Source: Euclidia mi
Taxonomy: Eukaryota > Arthropoda > Insecta > Lepidoptera > Erebidae
DNA length: 64,000 bases
Assembly (NCBI GenBank): GCA_944739405.2
Contig: OX123183.2
Span: 95,184,729-95,248,728, forward strand
Direction of reading: 5' to 3'
The position numbers and the translations under genes are program-made. Shown piece by piece: positions 1 through 11,496 of this stretch. The notes beneath the pieces were generated by a model that saw nothing but the letters and a program-made list of their open reading frames with translations, was not told the origin of the DNA and searched no databases. How positions within the stretch are numbered: position 1 is the first letter of the stretch; each line of letters starts with the position of its first letter.

Positions 1-404
1 TGTGAATAATTGCTAAAATGCTAAATATTTGTGAGATAGTGTGTGTTAAAAGTTTTATTAAAGAGGATTTTTTTATGTTTTCGAGTTTTATTTCAACGAA
101 CTGCAGAGAAAAGGTAATTATACATCATATATCTATAATAAGTTTTCTAAGCATATTTCAAGGATGCAAAAACCGTCATTATTTTTGTGATACGTTGAAA
201 ACTAACTGAGATATAGGTAAAATAATGACGCCGGTCAGCTGTTGCTCGATCAAGAGGTAAAGCAGCTTGCACTACCGGCCATTTTTTATTTTTTACGTCC
301 CGCGCGCGAGGGGTTAAGAGTGGTGTGTAGATTGTTCATGTTGAGTAAAATTAAGGTGAGTATGCCAATTTCAGGTGCTTCAAGCAAAAGTCTATGTAGA
401 CTAT

Positions 405-600
405 TGAGTTTGGCGGGTCAGTTGGTGCAGTTTTTGGTAACCGAGGTCTGAGGTGACTGAGGTCGAGGGTCTTGCGTTCGATTCACAAAGGACAAACCTT
501 TGTGTGACGAACATGATTATTTCTTCTGTGTCTGGGTGTTATTTGTCTTCAATATACATTAGCATGGGGTCTCATTCCTTAGAACGTTTTCCGTCATTCT
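405..600 (+). repeat. Diverged tRNA-derived SINE fragment
   Basis: A box-A-like GGGTCAGTTGGTGCAG (415-430) is followed by a box-B-like GCGTTCGATTC (474-484), then text related to the body of the SINEs at 22523 and 39963 (ACATGATTATTTC... TCTGGGTGTT). No TSD was found. It is a decayed relative of that SINE family and not a tRNA gene, because no acceptor stem can be drawn around the boxes. Short ORFs across it are not supported as genes. Confidence 0.45.
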
Positions 601-1099
601 TAACTCTCTCAACAGATGGCTTTACTAGTATCGATTTTATTAATGACTTTCATGCATAAGTGATAAATAAGAAAATAAAGTTCTAAAATATGATATTTAT
701 GAATAAAAAAATCCCTTTATTACGATTAAATAAAAAAATGAAACATTAAATTGAATATGAATATTTTTGAAAAATATGATGTGCACTTCGTTGCTCTGGT
801 GGCCAAAATACGTACTAGCTTGTAGTAAAACGTTACAATGAGTTAACTTTCACTCGGCATTCATAGATGGCGTATGTATATATTTATTTTTATTTAATTT
901 GGTATTAATCTGTAGATGGTAAAATAAATAAATATTTATTAAATAAACATCAAATATTTGAAAAAGTAAGATATTATGTTAACCAATGAACGGCCATGAG
1001 CATTTATTTTAAAAAGTATATAGGTACCTAGTCGAGCGATTGCGTTTTGTTTTTACATTTAAGTTCGTAAAAGTAGTGTAATTTAAATTTTATACATAA

Positions 1100-1242
1100 C
1101 TAGCTGACCCGGCAAACGTTGTTTTGCAAAATTTTTTTTTTTTTTTTGAAAAATAGATGTTGGCCTATTCTCATAGATACGTCAAGCCGTTTCGGAGGAG
1201 TATGGGAACGAAAACTGTGACACGAGAATTTTATATATTAGA
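1100..1242 (-). mobile_element. Short non-autonomous Helitron
   Basis: Read on the minus strand, the element starts TCTAATATATAAAATTC at 1242, ends GGGTCAGCTAG at 1100, and sits between a host A and T. This is the Helitron signature (5' TC, 3' CTRR, A|T target, no TSD). It contains a poly-T run and no coding capacity. Family assignment is from the termini only. Confidence 0.6.
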
Positions 1243-1259
1243 TAAAAACTTACTCTGTT

Positions 1260-1673
1260 ACATACATACATACATATCGTCACGCCTTTTATCCCCGAAG
1301 GGGTAGGCAGAGGTGTATTTCTACACCCACTTTTCGCCAGATATTCTTTAGTCCCACGTAATAAGGGGCGAGCCTATTGCCGTACCGGGCACATTTCCAG
1401 ACTCCGTGCTGCTATTGAGAATTTCGTGACAGAAAAACCCAATAACACTGCCTGACCCAGGAATCGAACCCGGGACCTCCCGATCCCACGCGCACATTTA
1501 TGCCGCGAGACCAACGAGGCAGTCGTATAGGGTTTGATGTCGAGTTTTCCGTCTCTACGCAAAGATGGTATTTGCATCGTCTTATCCCTTAGTCGCCTCT
1601 TACGACACCCACGGGAAGATAGGGGGTGGTGACACTTGTATTCTATGCCGTCAACCACACGGCTCTCTGTTGT
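1260..1673 (-). mobile_element. Complete SINE (family A, long form) with 12-bp TSD
   Basis: The TSD ACTTACTCTGTT is present at 1248-1259 and 1674-1685. On the minus strand the element has a head (CCGTGTGGTTGACGG...), a tRNA-like promoter unit with box B GGTTCGATTCC inside, a conserved body and a 3' tail CGTGAC...(ATGT)n. A 94-codon ORF spans it and recurs in the copy at 35008, but this reflects sequence conservation of the SINE, not a protein. The 3' tail is shared with the LINE at 18313-21511, its probable mobilising partner. The head is shared with the family C SINEs at 47532 and 48598, so this is a mosaic SINE. Confidence 0.85.
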
Positions 1674-1686
1674 ACTTACTCTGTTG

Positions 1687-2560
1687 TAGTAGTATTATAT
1701 AATAAATGTTCATAAATTATGTTAATCAATATGCGTCTTACATTTATACGAAAAAATAAAATGTAAACAAACCATAAAATGGTTCTTTTAATGTCGCCTT
1801 CGCAGCAAAAGTAGATTTAAGTTAAATACTCCAAGCGAAAGATTCAGTTAGTTTTACAAAAATACGCCTGTCCCTTCGATTCATAAATTATACAGCATAT
1901 TTTATATTTTTCCTGTATTGTTCATAATTATAATAACGAATATTTTTTTTATGTATTAGTTATGCTAATAAACTATTTTACACGATAAAGAACCTAAAAA
2001 GCCAATGATTCTAGAATGTCAATGTATTTGATATCCTGTCAACTTATGCATTACACCCAAAGTAACTATTTCGCATCACAGGGGGCCATTTTTAATTAGG
2101 TCGGGTTATCCCGATCAGTTATCGTGCTATTAAGTTTGAAAATCATTGGTTTCTTTGTTTACGTTTTATTTTTTTCTTATCTTGAACAGACAATAGCAAC
2201 TAATAAACAGTTGATGTTGAAGTATGTTGTAAATCAAGCTAATGAAAAAAACAAAACGCATTTTTAAACTTTCATAGCCGACTTCTTTAGAATTCTAGAA
2301 CTCATTCGCTTGGTTCCCGATAGGTACTTATAGTATTATATTTATCTATGCCGATAGTCATGAGTCGCACAATTGCAAAATCGCGTACCTACCAAGTATA
2401 CCAAGTGCGTCTCTATAAAAATACCAGGGTCGAAAACCAGGTATCAATATACTTGCAAGTTTTTGGGCACTCGAGTATAGAAAACTTCGTGTGACGCCCT
2501 GGTAATGCAATTTTGTATTGAAAAATAAACCTTATCCTAATATGAGTAAGGATGTTTATC
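1687..2560. other. No recognisable feature
   Basis: AT-rich sequence without a convincing ORF, RNA gene or repeat boundary that I can see. Confidence 0.5.
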
Positions 2561-2599
2561 GCAAAATTAGGTAATGGACTTTTCTAAATACTTTCATGG

Positions 2600-3018
2600 A
2601 AATTTATTCCTTACTACCATATATTTAAGGAACTTTGTCGCGCAAAACCTTGCAAGTTTTATATTCCCGAGTACTCAAAATACTTTCAAGTATTTTAGTG
2701 TTTTGCGCGACAAAGTTCCGTAAATGTATGGCAGTAAGGAATATTATTTCATAAAAGTATCTGAAGGTACTACGTTACGGTCGGGAGTCGGTAATACGCG
2801 AAACGTGTTCGCGTACGTTCAAGTAAAAAATACTTTGAAAGTGTTGCAAATATTTTAGTGTTTTGCGCGACAAAGTTCCGTAAATGTATGGCGGTAAGGA
2901 ATAATATCCCATGAAAGTAAAAGTACTCAGTTACGATCGGGGATCGGCAAAACGCGAGACGCGATCGCGTACGTTCAATTCAAGTAAGAAATACTTTGAA
3001 AGTGTTGCAAGTATTTAA
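2600..3018. repeat. 160-bp direct duplication plus inverted copy
   Basis: The core GTTTTGCGCGACAAAGTTCC occurs at 2700 and again at 2860 (period 160), each followed by GTAAATGTATGGC and a GGTAAGGAAT-type sequence. The same core appears inverted at about 2606-2649, so the first direct copy and the upstream copy form an imperfect hairpin with a loop of about 50 bases. A third unit begins near 3000 and breaks off. No ORF is present and the element class is unknown. Confidence 0.75.
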
Positions 3019-3512
3019 AAAAAAAATGGGCAAGTGCGAGTCGGACTCGCGCACGACGGGATCCGTACCATCATATATAAACGAAAATCACGTTCGTTGT
3101 ATGTATATCTACTTAAATACTTTATAAGTTTCTACCTGTTTCTTAAGATCAAGTACCAAATTGCTTAAAAATTACGTTTGTTGTATGGGACCCCCCCTTA
3201 ATATATATATATTTTTTATTATTAGTATTTGTTGTTATAGCGGCAACCGAAATACATAATTTGTAGAAATTTTAGCTTTCTAGTTATCATGGTTTATGAG
3301 ATACAGCCTGGTGACAGACAGACAGACAGACAGACAGACGGACAGACGGACAGACGGACAGACGGACAGACGGACAGACGGACAGACAGACAGACAGACA
3401 GCTTCAAAATTACGAATCCTACAAAACAAATGATTTTATAATAGTTAAAAGTTTTTTATCTAGGTACTAATTCTATTTATCCACTTTGATGGAGGAATAA
3501 AAAACTACCTAA
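3019..3512 (+). repeat. Dispersed repeat with GACA/GACG microsatellite
   Basis: It opens with GGGCAAGTGCGAGTCGGACT and a CGTACC-type sequence, which is the inverted equivalent of the right end of the repeat at 59365-60285. The interior holds a GACA/GACG tetranucleotide run at about 3313-3402. It is non-coding and the element class is not established. Confidence 0.6.
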
Positions 3513-3992
3513 TATATCAATTAAAAAATATTAATTTGCCAACATCTGGATTTGAGTTAAAACTAACTTGCACGTTTGCATAACTTGCTTGTAAGGCCGA
3601 ATTAATAAACCAATTGTAATGTCTAGCTTTTGCGCGCGACTTCGTTCCCGTGAAAGTTGAACAGAAAAAAATCCAACGTTTTTGCAAGATTTTTTGTTAG
3701 TTGACGAGGTATCATAGTTTCATAAATAAAAAAAATAAATTTAACAGTTGTTTCATTACTACATTTTAATAGTTACCTATTCCCCTTTTGCAATCTCGAC
3801 GTTCGCTTCGCCAGGGGTTCGCCATTTAGGTTGCATTAATTTTGCCTGAATACCAATTTAATTAAGAATATAATAATATAAATTAAGAATAACAATTTTC
3901 ACGAAGCAGAACTCAAAGGAAAGCACCACCTAGTATAGTAAGTACATATTATATTATCTGTAGCATGCACCACAGACCCTGGGACCACAGAC

Positions 3993-4265
3993 CATCAGAC
4001 CAAGGCAACCTCACAAGGTCATAGGTTTTGTCAAGTCTATTCAAACGAGCCCAAACACTACTAGTTTCTCATGTGTAGTTTAGGAGTTCTAGTGACCACC
4101 TGCTGGCTTCATCATCAGACCAAGGCAACCTCACAAGGTCATAGGTTTTGTCAAATCCATTCAAACGAGCCCGAACACTAATAGTTTATCATGTGTAGTT
4201 TAGGAGTTCCTGTGACCACCTTCCGGCTTCATCATCAGACCAAGGCAACCTCACAAGGTCATAGT
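3993..4265 (+). repeat. 120-bp tandem repeat, about 2.3 units
   Basis: Units start CATCAGACCAAGGCAACCTC at 3993, 4113 and 4233, an exact 120-bp period. The units share CAAACGAGCCC and the CTTCATCATCAGACC junction with the array at 22990-23640, which has the same period, so both belong to one minisatellite-like family. Confidence 0.85.
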
Positions 4266-5269
4266 CCACCTGTTACTTAGTAGAATTGGGACCCAGATAT
4301 TGTTTGATGATTTATACGAATCTACCGTCACGCGGGTGAGGCCGCGGTCAGATGTTAGTATAGGTATTACAAGTTAGCAATAGAAAACCAGGGCGCGTTA
4401 CTAACTGACGTAGTAACATTATAGGACCAATTCTGGGAAGCCTGTCTGTGATCACTTTAATTTAGGCCACCAATATTTGAAATTGGGAACGTTAGCTATC
4501 GGAATAGTATTACGAGTATCACTTACTAACTCAGTAACATTTGAAATAAGTTAGTAAATCGATCAGGTAACCCAACATAATTTTCCTTGAGTAACAGTAT
4601 CTCAGCACTGTTGTCTTTATTGACTTTCTTTCTATCTTTATAAATACGAAAGTTTGTGAAAATTGATTTTTTTGAAATCGTTTTGATAAAACTCTGCAGT
4701 GATAAAGCTACTACTTACATCAGAAACTTTTATAAGTATAGGTACTTATATATTTTGTACTCCTATTTGACTCTCAGATAAATTGCAATTAATATACTTA
4801 TCACACGCAAAATTTTGTTTTGAAATCACAAACCAGAAATTGTTTATTTAATAAAATGCATATTTGATAAAAATATAAGCTCACGTTAAGCTGACGGAAC
4901 GTACCTATGTACAGTATGCGCAGACTGGTAATAAAAATATGGATCTAAAAATCATTTGAATATTTGGTAAAATACGCATATTTTTTATTGGTGGCATAAT
5001 GATTATTTCTCTGATGTTTCTAAAACCCACCACGGTACAGGTTCTAGTACCCAGGGGGAAGAATTAATTAAATTTTGTGTGTAAAAGCTTGTTTTAAAGT
5101 AGTGCGATTATTAAAATATATACAATTGCCTCAGATGAAGTGCAGAGTAATACCGATAGCTTTACCACCAAATAACAAAAGCCGTAACCTTGACAACTGA
5201 GTGTCCTCCAACAGAACTACCAAGTCATTGTTCTTGCTATCCATTCATTATAACGTGACATCTCCATTA
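4266..5269. other. No recognisable feature
   Basis: AT-rich flank up to the LINE target site. I see no gene or bounded repeat. Confidence 0.5.
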
Positions 5270-5393
5270 CAGGCAAACTTTTTTTTTTTTTTATTCTACT
5301 TTATTTCGAGGCTTTTACCTTACAAAGGTATGTCAGCCTCATCGTACCCTTAAACTATGGACTACTAGTCATAATATAAATAAACATTGTCTC

Positions 5394-8300
5394 TTATCTA
5401 TTTGTAACTGAGGGAGTGATGGATGCATTTACCATTTCATACAACAACACAGCTTTTTCAGAACTAGGCATGGATAGGATTTTTATAAAGGCTCCCACAT
5501 CATATGGATTAATTTTTAAGTCCCGCATCAATAGCTCTCTCGCCCTTTGATTCTTTTTACATTCGATCAGAATATGTTGAACATCTTCAACCTTTCCACA
5601 TACTTGACAATTAGGCGAATCTGCCTTTTTCATAAGGTGCGCAAATTTTCTGGATGGAAAATGATTAGACCGCAATCTATGAGCCATAACAACATAACCT
5701 CTTTTTATATTGTTTGTACCAAACCAAGGGATCCGAGGAGGTTCCGATTGTATGGTCTTGTACCAGACACCCTTTTCTTTGCTCCTTTCATCGAAATATT
5801 CCTTAAATGTATTGTAACATAGATTTTTAAACGGGCCCAGTACATCTGTATAAACAGGAACAATTTCTATTTGTAAACCTTCCACAATTGCTTTTTTTGC
5901 TAATCTATCCGCTTCTTCATTTCCCTTTATGCCTATATGCGATGGGACCCATTGCAATCTCAAGTTGATATCCCTTAATTCGTGAATTCGCTTAAGAATA
6001 GCATAAGCTATCGGTGCACCTCTGAATCCAGAGGCGCATCGAGCCAAATGCATTAAACCGTTACTGCTGTCAGTACATATTACTACATTTTGATGTACAT
6101 ACTCGTAGTTCGTATAGTTGCAACAAATGTTATCTAGGGCCTTTGAGATTGCAATGAGCTCCATCGTCATTATAGACACACATACATTTACAGTTTTATA
6201 TGACGCTGAATTTCCATCACTTAAATCATAATAAGCGGCACCACATCCAGATTCATTTTTAGAGCCATCAGTAAAGATTATCTTCCAACCAGAGTACTTT
6301 TCGTTTAGTTCTTTGATTACTGCAAATTTAAGTGATGTAATTTCATGATTGCGTTTTGCATCTTTGATGCAATCTAAACTAAAATTAATTTTGCCATGTA
6401 CTTTTATATATGTAACCCAAATATCTAGTGAGAACATATCTAACACAGTTGTACAATGTATACTACAAGACTTACATTCATTATAAACATTCACTAGTAA
6501 GGGCTTTTTCTTATTACTCCCGTACCTTGTGACTGACAGATCACCTAGCTCATTTATTAAATTAATAGTTAGATTATTCGAGTATGACATGCTTTTCAAA
6601 CAGAACTTGTAAGCCAGATATAATCTTCTAATAAATAAAGGATAAATACACAATTCAGCTTCCATGACATGAATCGGAGTGCTTTTTATAAAGCCACCTA
6701 TACATCTTAAATACTGATTTTGGATTTTGTCCAGTTTACTTAGATGACTCTTTGCACTGTTATCATAAAGAAAGCAACAAAAGTCAATTCTGCTTCTAAC
6801 TAATGAGATATACATTGATATCAAATGTTTGGGATGTATACCCCAAGTAGGTCCCGCCAATACTTTAAATACATTCAAAAATTTTGCTGCTTTTTCACAT
6901 AATTCATTTATATGTTTTGACCACAAAAGTGATCTATCTAACCAGACACCCAGATGCTTCACACAGTCTACTGATGAAATTGTAGTTTGGTTAATTTTAA
7001 GTTTTATTTGCTTTTTTCGTCTCCCCCTACTAAACAGGCACATCTTAGTTTTGTCTGGCGACAGTTCTAGTCCTATTTCGTCCAGTAATACAACCATAGA
7101 GTCGAGGGCCTTTTGTAACTCCTCCTCTGCATGATCTAAATTTGTATGTCTAAAAATTAACACATAATCATCAGCATATTGTGAAATTACAACATTTCTA
7201 ATCTGTTGACAGATTTTTAAAGTGACAATATTAAAAAGCATTGGTGAGATGGGATCACCCTGTGCCAAGCCTCTGTTAGCACGTCTGACATCAATAATTT
7301 GCCCATCACTACTGTTCTTTATCATCAAATATCGTTCAGATAGAAAAGAATATAAATAATTGCACAATTGTGAACCCATTCCTGATTCATCCAATGTCTG
7401 AACTATTTTCTCTGCTAAAACATTATTATAGGCATTTGTAATGTCTAAAAAACATGCTATAGTTGGAGCATTTTTAGAAAAACCTGTTTGAATATATGTA
7501 ACTAGTCTAGATAAACAATCCAAGCAAGACTGACTTCTCCTGGATCCGACAGTGTAAGGTGAAAGTATGCTATGTTTCTCAATATACCACTCTATTCTTT
7601 TGCACATCATGTTATGAAAAGTCTTGCACATGCAGGATATGAGAGATATTGGCCTAAGTTTAGGTTCTGAAATGGAATCATTTGTAGTTTTAGGAATTGC
7701 AATAACAGATATTGTACGCCACTGCTTAGGAATAATGCCAGTTGAGTATATGTTATTCATTAATTGTAGTAAAAACGTCTTAGCTACATATGGAATGTTA
7801 TAGATCATAGAGTAAGTTATTCCATCATTACCCGGAGCAGTGTCTTTCTTTTTTAAGCTATTCTCAAGTTCTTCAATAGTAAATAATGATTCTAGCAAAT
7901 GGTTCTTAGAGTTAAAAGTTGGTGATATGTTTATCACAGTGTCCGGTGTAAGTGAATGTAATAGGTTTCTTAAATTTTCTTCTGATACTTGAAATTTTGA
8001 TTGCCGATACCCTTTGAACCATCGCATCTTTTGCCACATATCAGATATTGAAGTGACTTCATTTATACTACTGCAGAACTTTTTCCAGTTGTTCTGTTTT
8101 GCAGCGGATATCAATTTGCGTGTCTCTGCAACTTTTACCTCTAATCGAGACAGGTTGTCAGGAGTAGGGTTTCTTCTAAATTTGGCCAATGCCAACCTAC
8201 GTTCTGCCACTGCTTTGGATAATGATGGATTCCAATACTCTTTTGGCCTAAAATTTCTTAAAGGGCTAGTACAAATTTTAGTCATAGGTATGTGTTTATT

Positions 8301-9140
8301 GGCTGCCAACTCGATTTGTTTTACAAAAAAGTCGTACTGTGTCTGAATATCATTGCCAGAATAATCTAAATCAGAAAAGGAGTCACTGAGCTCTTGACGG
8401 TAATCTTCCCAATTGGCCTTTTTAAAATTTCGCTTCGGAGAATACTCTACCTGATTTTGAGAATTCATTGAAATCTTCAATACAAGGTGATCACTGCCTA
8501 AGTTTTCACTCAGTACTGTCCAATTCAACTTAATAGCGATATCTGATGACGCAAATGTGACATCAGGTGATGATTTTTGCATAATGCCATTAACTAATTT
8601 TACCCTAGTTGACTCTCCGTTATTTAATGCTATAAATCCGTGGTCAAGTGATGAGTCTAGTATCTGAGTTCCTCGTTGATCTGTTTTATAAGACCAGTTA
8701 GTATGGTGCCCATTATAGTCACCAGCGACTAGTGATTTTCTGGGTATTAATGAGAACATATTCTCCCAATCTGATGTGGTTGTACGAACTGAAGACGGAC
8801 AATAAATGGAAGCAACATATTCTAAACTTTTACAATTAAGTAGCTTCACACATAATATTTCTATACCTCTGTTACGTAATTTAATAGGATAACTTACCGC
8901 CTTTATGTATTTATGTATAATTATCGCAACTCCTCCGTAGGAGTCCTCCCTATCTTTTCTGTAAACATTATATTTACTTATTTTCAAAGAAATGTCTGGA
9001 TTTAGCCAAGTTTCACTGACAATAGCGATATGTATTTTTTCCTGCGAAAGTAATGCCTCAAAACAGAGTGTTTTAGGTTTTAAACTTTGGCTATTCCACT
9101 GAATTATATTTATCAAGGGGTTTTTGCGATAATTATCCAT
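5394..9140 (-). CDS. LINE ORF2: endonuclease-reverse transcriptase-RNase H, intact
   Basis: This 1248-codon open frame encodes the enzyme for target-primed reverse transcription. Visible order: AP-like endonuclease at residues ~10-235 (IQWNSQSL, SETWL, AGDYNGHHTNW, GSDHLVL near 216); reverse transcriptase ~440-750 (LRPISL, ACFLDITNAYNNV, GLAQGDPISPMLFN, QYADDYVL near 655); RNase H ~950-1080 (IFTDGSKNESG, MELIA, ICTDSS, WVPSHIGIKGNEEADRLA), retaining the D-E-D-H/D set; and a C-terminal CQVCGK...HILIEC zinc-finger-like motif near 1176. The start ATG overlaps the ORF1 stop (ATGGATAA), suggesting coupled translation as in other two-ORF LINEs. There is no stop or frameshift, so the ORF2 itself looks functional even though ORF1 is broken. 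It acts on the element RNA in the nucleus. Confidence 0.93.
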   Translation of the reverse strand: MDNYRKNPLINIIQWNSQSLKPKTLCFEALLSQEKIHIAIVSETWLNPDISLKISKYNVYRKDREDSYGGVAIIIHKYIKAVSYPIKLRNRGIEILCVKLLNCKSLEYVASIYCPSSVRTTTSDWENMFSLIPRKSLVAGDYNGHHTNWSYKTDQRGTQILDSSLDHGFIALNNGESTRVKLVNGIMQKSSPDVTFASSDIAIKLNWTVLSENLGSDHLVLKISMNSQNQVEYSPKRNFKKANWEDYRQELSDSFSDLDYSGNDIQTQYDFFVKQIELAANKHIPMTKICTSPLRNFRPKEYWNPSLSKAVAERRLALAKFRRNPTPDNLSRLEVKVAETRKLISAAKQNNWKKFCSSINEVTSISDMWQKMRWFKGYRQSKFQVSEENLRNLLHSLTPDTVINISPTFNSKNHLLESLFTIEELENSLKKKDTAPGNDGITYSMIYNIPYVAKTFLLQLMNNIYSTGIIPKQWRTISVIAIPKTTNDSISEPKLRPISLISCMCKTFHNMMCKRIEWYIEKHSILSPYTVGSRRSQSCLDCLSRLVTYIQTGFSKNAPTIACFLDITNAYNNVLAEKIVQTLDESGMGSQLCNYLYSFLSERYLMIKNSSDGQIIDVRRANRGLAQGDPISPMLFNIVTLKICQQIRNVVISQYADDYVLIFRHTNLDHAEEELQKALDSMVVLLDEIGLELSPDKTKMCLFSRGRRKKQIKLKINQTTISSVDCVKHLGVWLDRSLLWSKHINELCEKAAKFLNVFKVLAGPTWGIHPKHLISMYISLVRSRIDFCCFLYDNSAKSHLSKLDKIQNQYLRCIGGFIKSTPIHVMEAELCIYPLFIRRLYLAYKFCLKSMSYSNNLTINLINELGDLSVTRYGSNKKKPLLVNVYNECKSCSIHCTTVLDMFSLDIWVTYIKVHGKINFSLDCIKDAKRNHEITSLKFAVIKELNEKYSGWKIIFTDGSKNESGCGAAYYDLSDGNSASYKTVNVCVSIMTMELIAISKALDNICCNYTNYEYVHQNVVICTDSSNGLMHLARCASGFRGAPIAYAILKRIHELRDINLRLQWVPSHIGIKGNEEADRLAKKAIVEGLQIEIVPVYTDVLGPFKNLCYNTFKEYFDERSKEKGVWYKTIQSEPPRIPWFGTNNIKRGYVVMAHRLRSNHFPSRKFAHLMKKADSPNCQVCGKVEDVQHILIECKKNQRARELLMRDLKINPYDVGAFIKILSMPSSEKAVLLYEMVNASITPSVTNR

Positions 9141-10267
9141 TAAGTAACTTAACTAGCATTTGATTTAGTCCTTCTCTAGTAAATAAATTCATAATAAATA
9201 CCTTGCATTCCTCGATAATTACTTTTAACACAGACAATAAGATTTCGTCAAATGATTTTTCTGAACACACAATCTCTTTGATCTTTATAAATACTTGCGC
9301 AAATCTACTTCTTCTTTGTTTTTTCTCCTCATTTTCTTCTTGTTCTGTTTGCTTAACTTCCTGAATACTTCTAACCACCGCATCTGTTTCTCTTGACAAG
9401 GCATCCCAGTCCGTTTCCATGTTATCATATAAATCTTTATTTTGACTTTGTTTTCTTGACTGCTTCGACTTTTCGACTCTTTGTTTTTGTATTTGTCTAT
9501 TACCAACCTCTTCATTTTTCTCCTTTTGACAGCTTAAAGATTCCTGAGTAATATTGCATCCATTCTCTATGGTAATATTGGTAAACTTCGTTGAGCTCTG
9601 AGAGCGAACAACACTACTGTATGTCTTGTCTGTGGTGAGTGGACCTAGTTTCAATATTTCATCAGAGGCCCGCGAAATCTCAGTAAAATTTTCTTTCCTG
9701 TGATCATCTTTTAATGTTTCTAAGGCTTCTCAATACGGAATATTGCGTTCACTCATAAGGTTGCGTATCTTTTTCTCCTTCAGAAAGGCAGGGCAAGTCT
9801 TGTCCAGTGCCATATGAGGTCGTTTGCAATTGACACATACGATTATATTTGTGTCACAATTATCATGTTCACTGCCGCATTTGGGACATAAAATCTTCTT
9901 AATTGGACAGAATTTTCTTATATGCCCAAACTTCCAGCAGGCAGAGCATTGGGAAACAGGAAATACGTATCGTTCAACCTTAAAACGGCATCCATAGGCG
10001 TAAATAAATGACGGTGAAGTTGGACTTTCAAAACAGATACGTACCGTTTCACTCTCCACCCACTCTCTGTCTTGGTTGATACGTCTCAATCTTTTGACCG
10101 ATAATATTTTACATGGACTCTCTAAGCTTTGCAATATCTCTGTCTCACCAAGTTCTAAGTCCACGCCCTTTATTATTCCATAAGATAAGTTCTTTAGTTT
10201 TAAAATGAATAAAAACCTTGTAAGGACTTTTGTACTTGATTCTTAATACGTTAGTTATATTTTCACT

Positions 10268-10821
10268 GTTTTGGCATAGTTTATTTTGAGTCCTACTTTT
10301 CCAGCTTCCGTTTCAAGAACCTCTGCGGATCGCCGAACTTCGTCCTTGGTTTCTCCCAGTAAGGCAAGGTCATCAGCGTACCCTATCACCCTATGCCTTC
10401 CATTCAGTTTCAGTCCAACATCTAGTGTTTGCACTCTTTTGAGGACATATTCTAGAACTAAATTAAAAAGCATGGGTGACAGGGCATCGCCTTGCTTTAG
10501 TCCAGTGACTACCGCAAATTCTTCTGTTAGCTCGTCCTCAACTCGGACTCTCATTCTGTTATCTTTGGTGGCCACTTGAATCATATCAACTAGTTTTTTA
10601 GGGATATGAAACTCTCTCAGTGTGACGTACAAGGCGTTTCTATTGATGCTGTCATAGGCCTTAGTGAAGTCCACAAACAATGAGTGAACACTCTGCGCAT
10701 ATTCCCATTTCTTCTCCATTATCTGCTTAAGGAGGAAAATCTGGTCAATAGTACTACGATTTGGCCGGAACCCACACTGATAGTCACCGAGGACTTTTTC
10801 CGCGTATGGTTCCAGTCTAAC
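10268..10821 (-). pseudogene. Inverted reverse transcriptase segment of RTE-like LINE
   Basis: Minus-strand coding text begins RLEPYAEKVLGDYQCGFRPN and includes the catalytic motifs SLFVDFTKAYDSIN, GLKQGDALSPMLFNLV and GYADDLALLGE, ending KINYAKT at the TSD. The endonuclease and the N-terminal RT part are missing (5' truncation). The four sequential RT motifs fit the RTE-like group commonly annotated in insects. It runs into flanking sequence at both ends and is non-functional. Confidence 0.85.
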
Positions 10822-11496
10822 ACGCGCGTCCAACGCAACAACCTACGCGTAGGAGATACCGTGTACAAAGGCGTTGCTAAATTTAAATATCTAGGGTGTA
10901 CTGTGACAGACACGAACACAAGAGAAGAGGAAGTAGATATTCGCATCCAAAACGCGCTTCGATGCAGTGCCGCGCTACATAAAGTGCTAGCGTCCAAGCT
11001 CCTCAGCAGAAACACCAAGATCCGAATCTACAAAACCGTCATTCGACCAATACTAATGTACGGATGTGAAGCTTGGACGCTAACACTAAAAGAGGAAAGA
11101 AAACTTCTGGTAGCGGAGAGGAGGATCTTTCGAAAGATCCTAGGACCTGTGCAAAGACCTGATGGGAGTTGGAGAATTAGAAGGAACGCCGAAATTGAAG
11201 AACTGGTGGCTGAACCCAATGTGATTGGAGAAGCGAAAGCGCAAAGACTTCGATGGCTAGGCCACCTAGAAAGAATGGGAGAGGATCGCAGCGTAAAGAG
11301 AGCATATCTCGGCCAACCAACTGGACGTCGCCCGGTTGGTCGACCGAGATATCGCTGGAGTGATGTAGTTAAGGAGGACCTTCGGCAGCTCCAAGCCATT
11401 AACTGGCAAGAAACTGCGAGGGATCGGGTGAAGTGGCGAGCTCTCATATCGGAGGCCAAGACACACTTTGGGTCGCTGAGCCATCGGTGTAAGTAA
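10822..11496 (+). pseudogene. C-terminal segment of the same RTE-like LINE, forward part
   Basis: An open frame from about QRNNLRVGDTVYKG includes FKYLGCTVT, RPILMYGCEAWTL, RLRWLGHLERM and GRRPVGRPRYRW, the conserved region after the RT of such elements, and stops at 11496 just before GTAAGTAAGTAAGTA. The first codons of the longer open frame upstream (from 10684) are antisense to the inverted RT segment and are not real coding sequence. Roughly 10-20 codons expected between the two segments are missing at the inversion junction, as is usual for twin priming. Confidence 0.85.

Noticed and set aside
1374..1658. A 94-codon ORF almost identical to one at 35013-35297 on the other strand, which could look like a conserved gene family
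   Set aside because: Both are exactly inside SINE copies with their own TSDs. The similarity is that of the SINE, and the reading frame spans its tRNA-like promoter.
3313..3402. Possible CRISPR-like or protein-coding repeat
   Set aside because: It is a simple GACA/GACG tetranucleotide run without spacers, in animal DNA.
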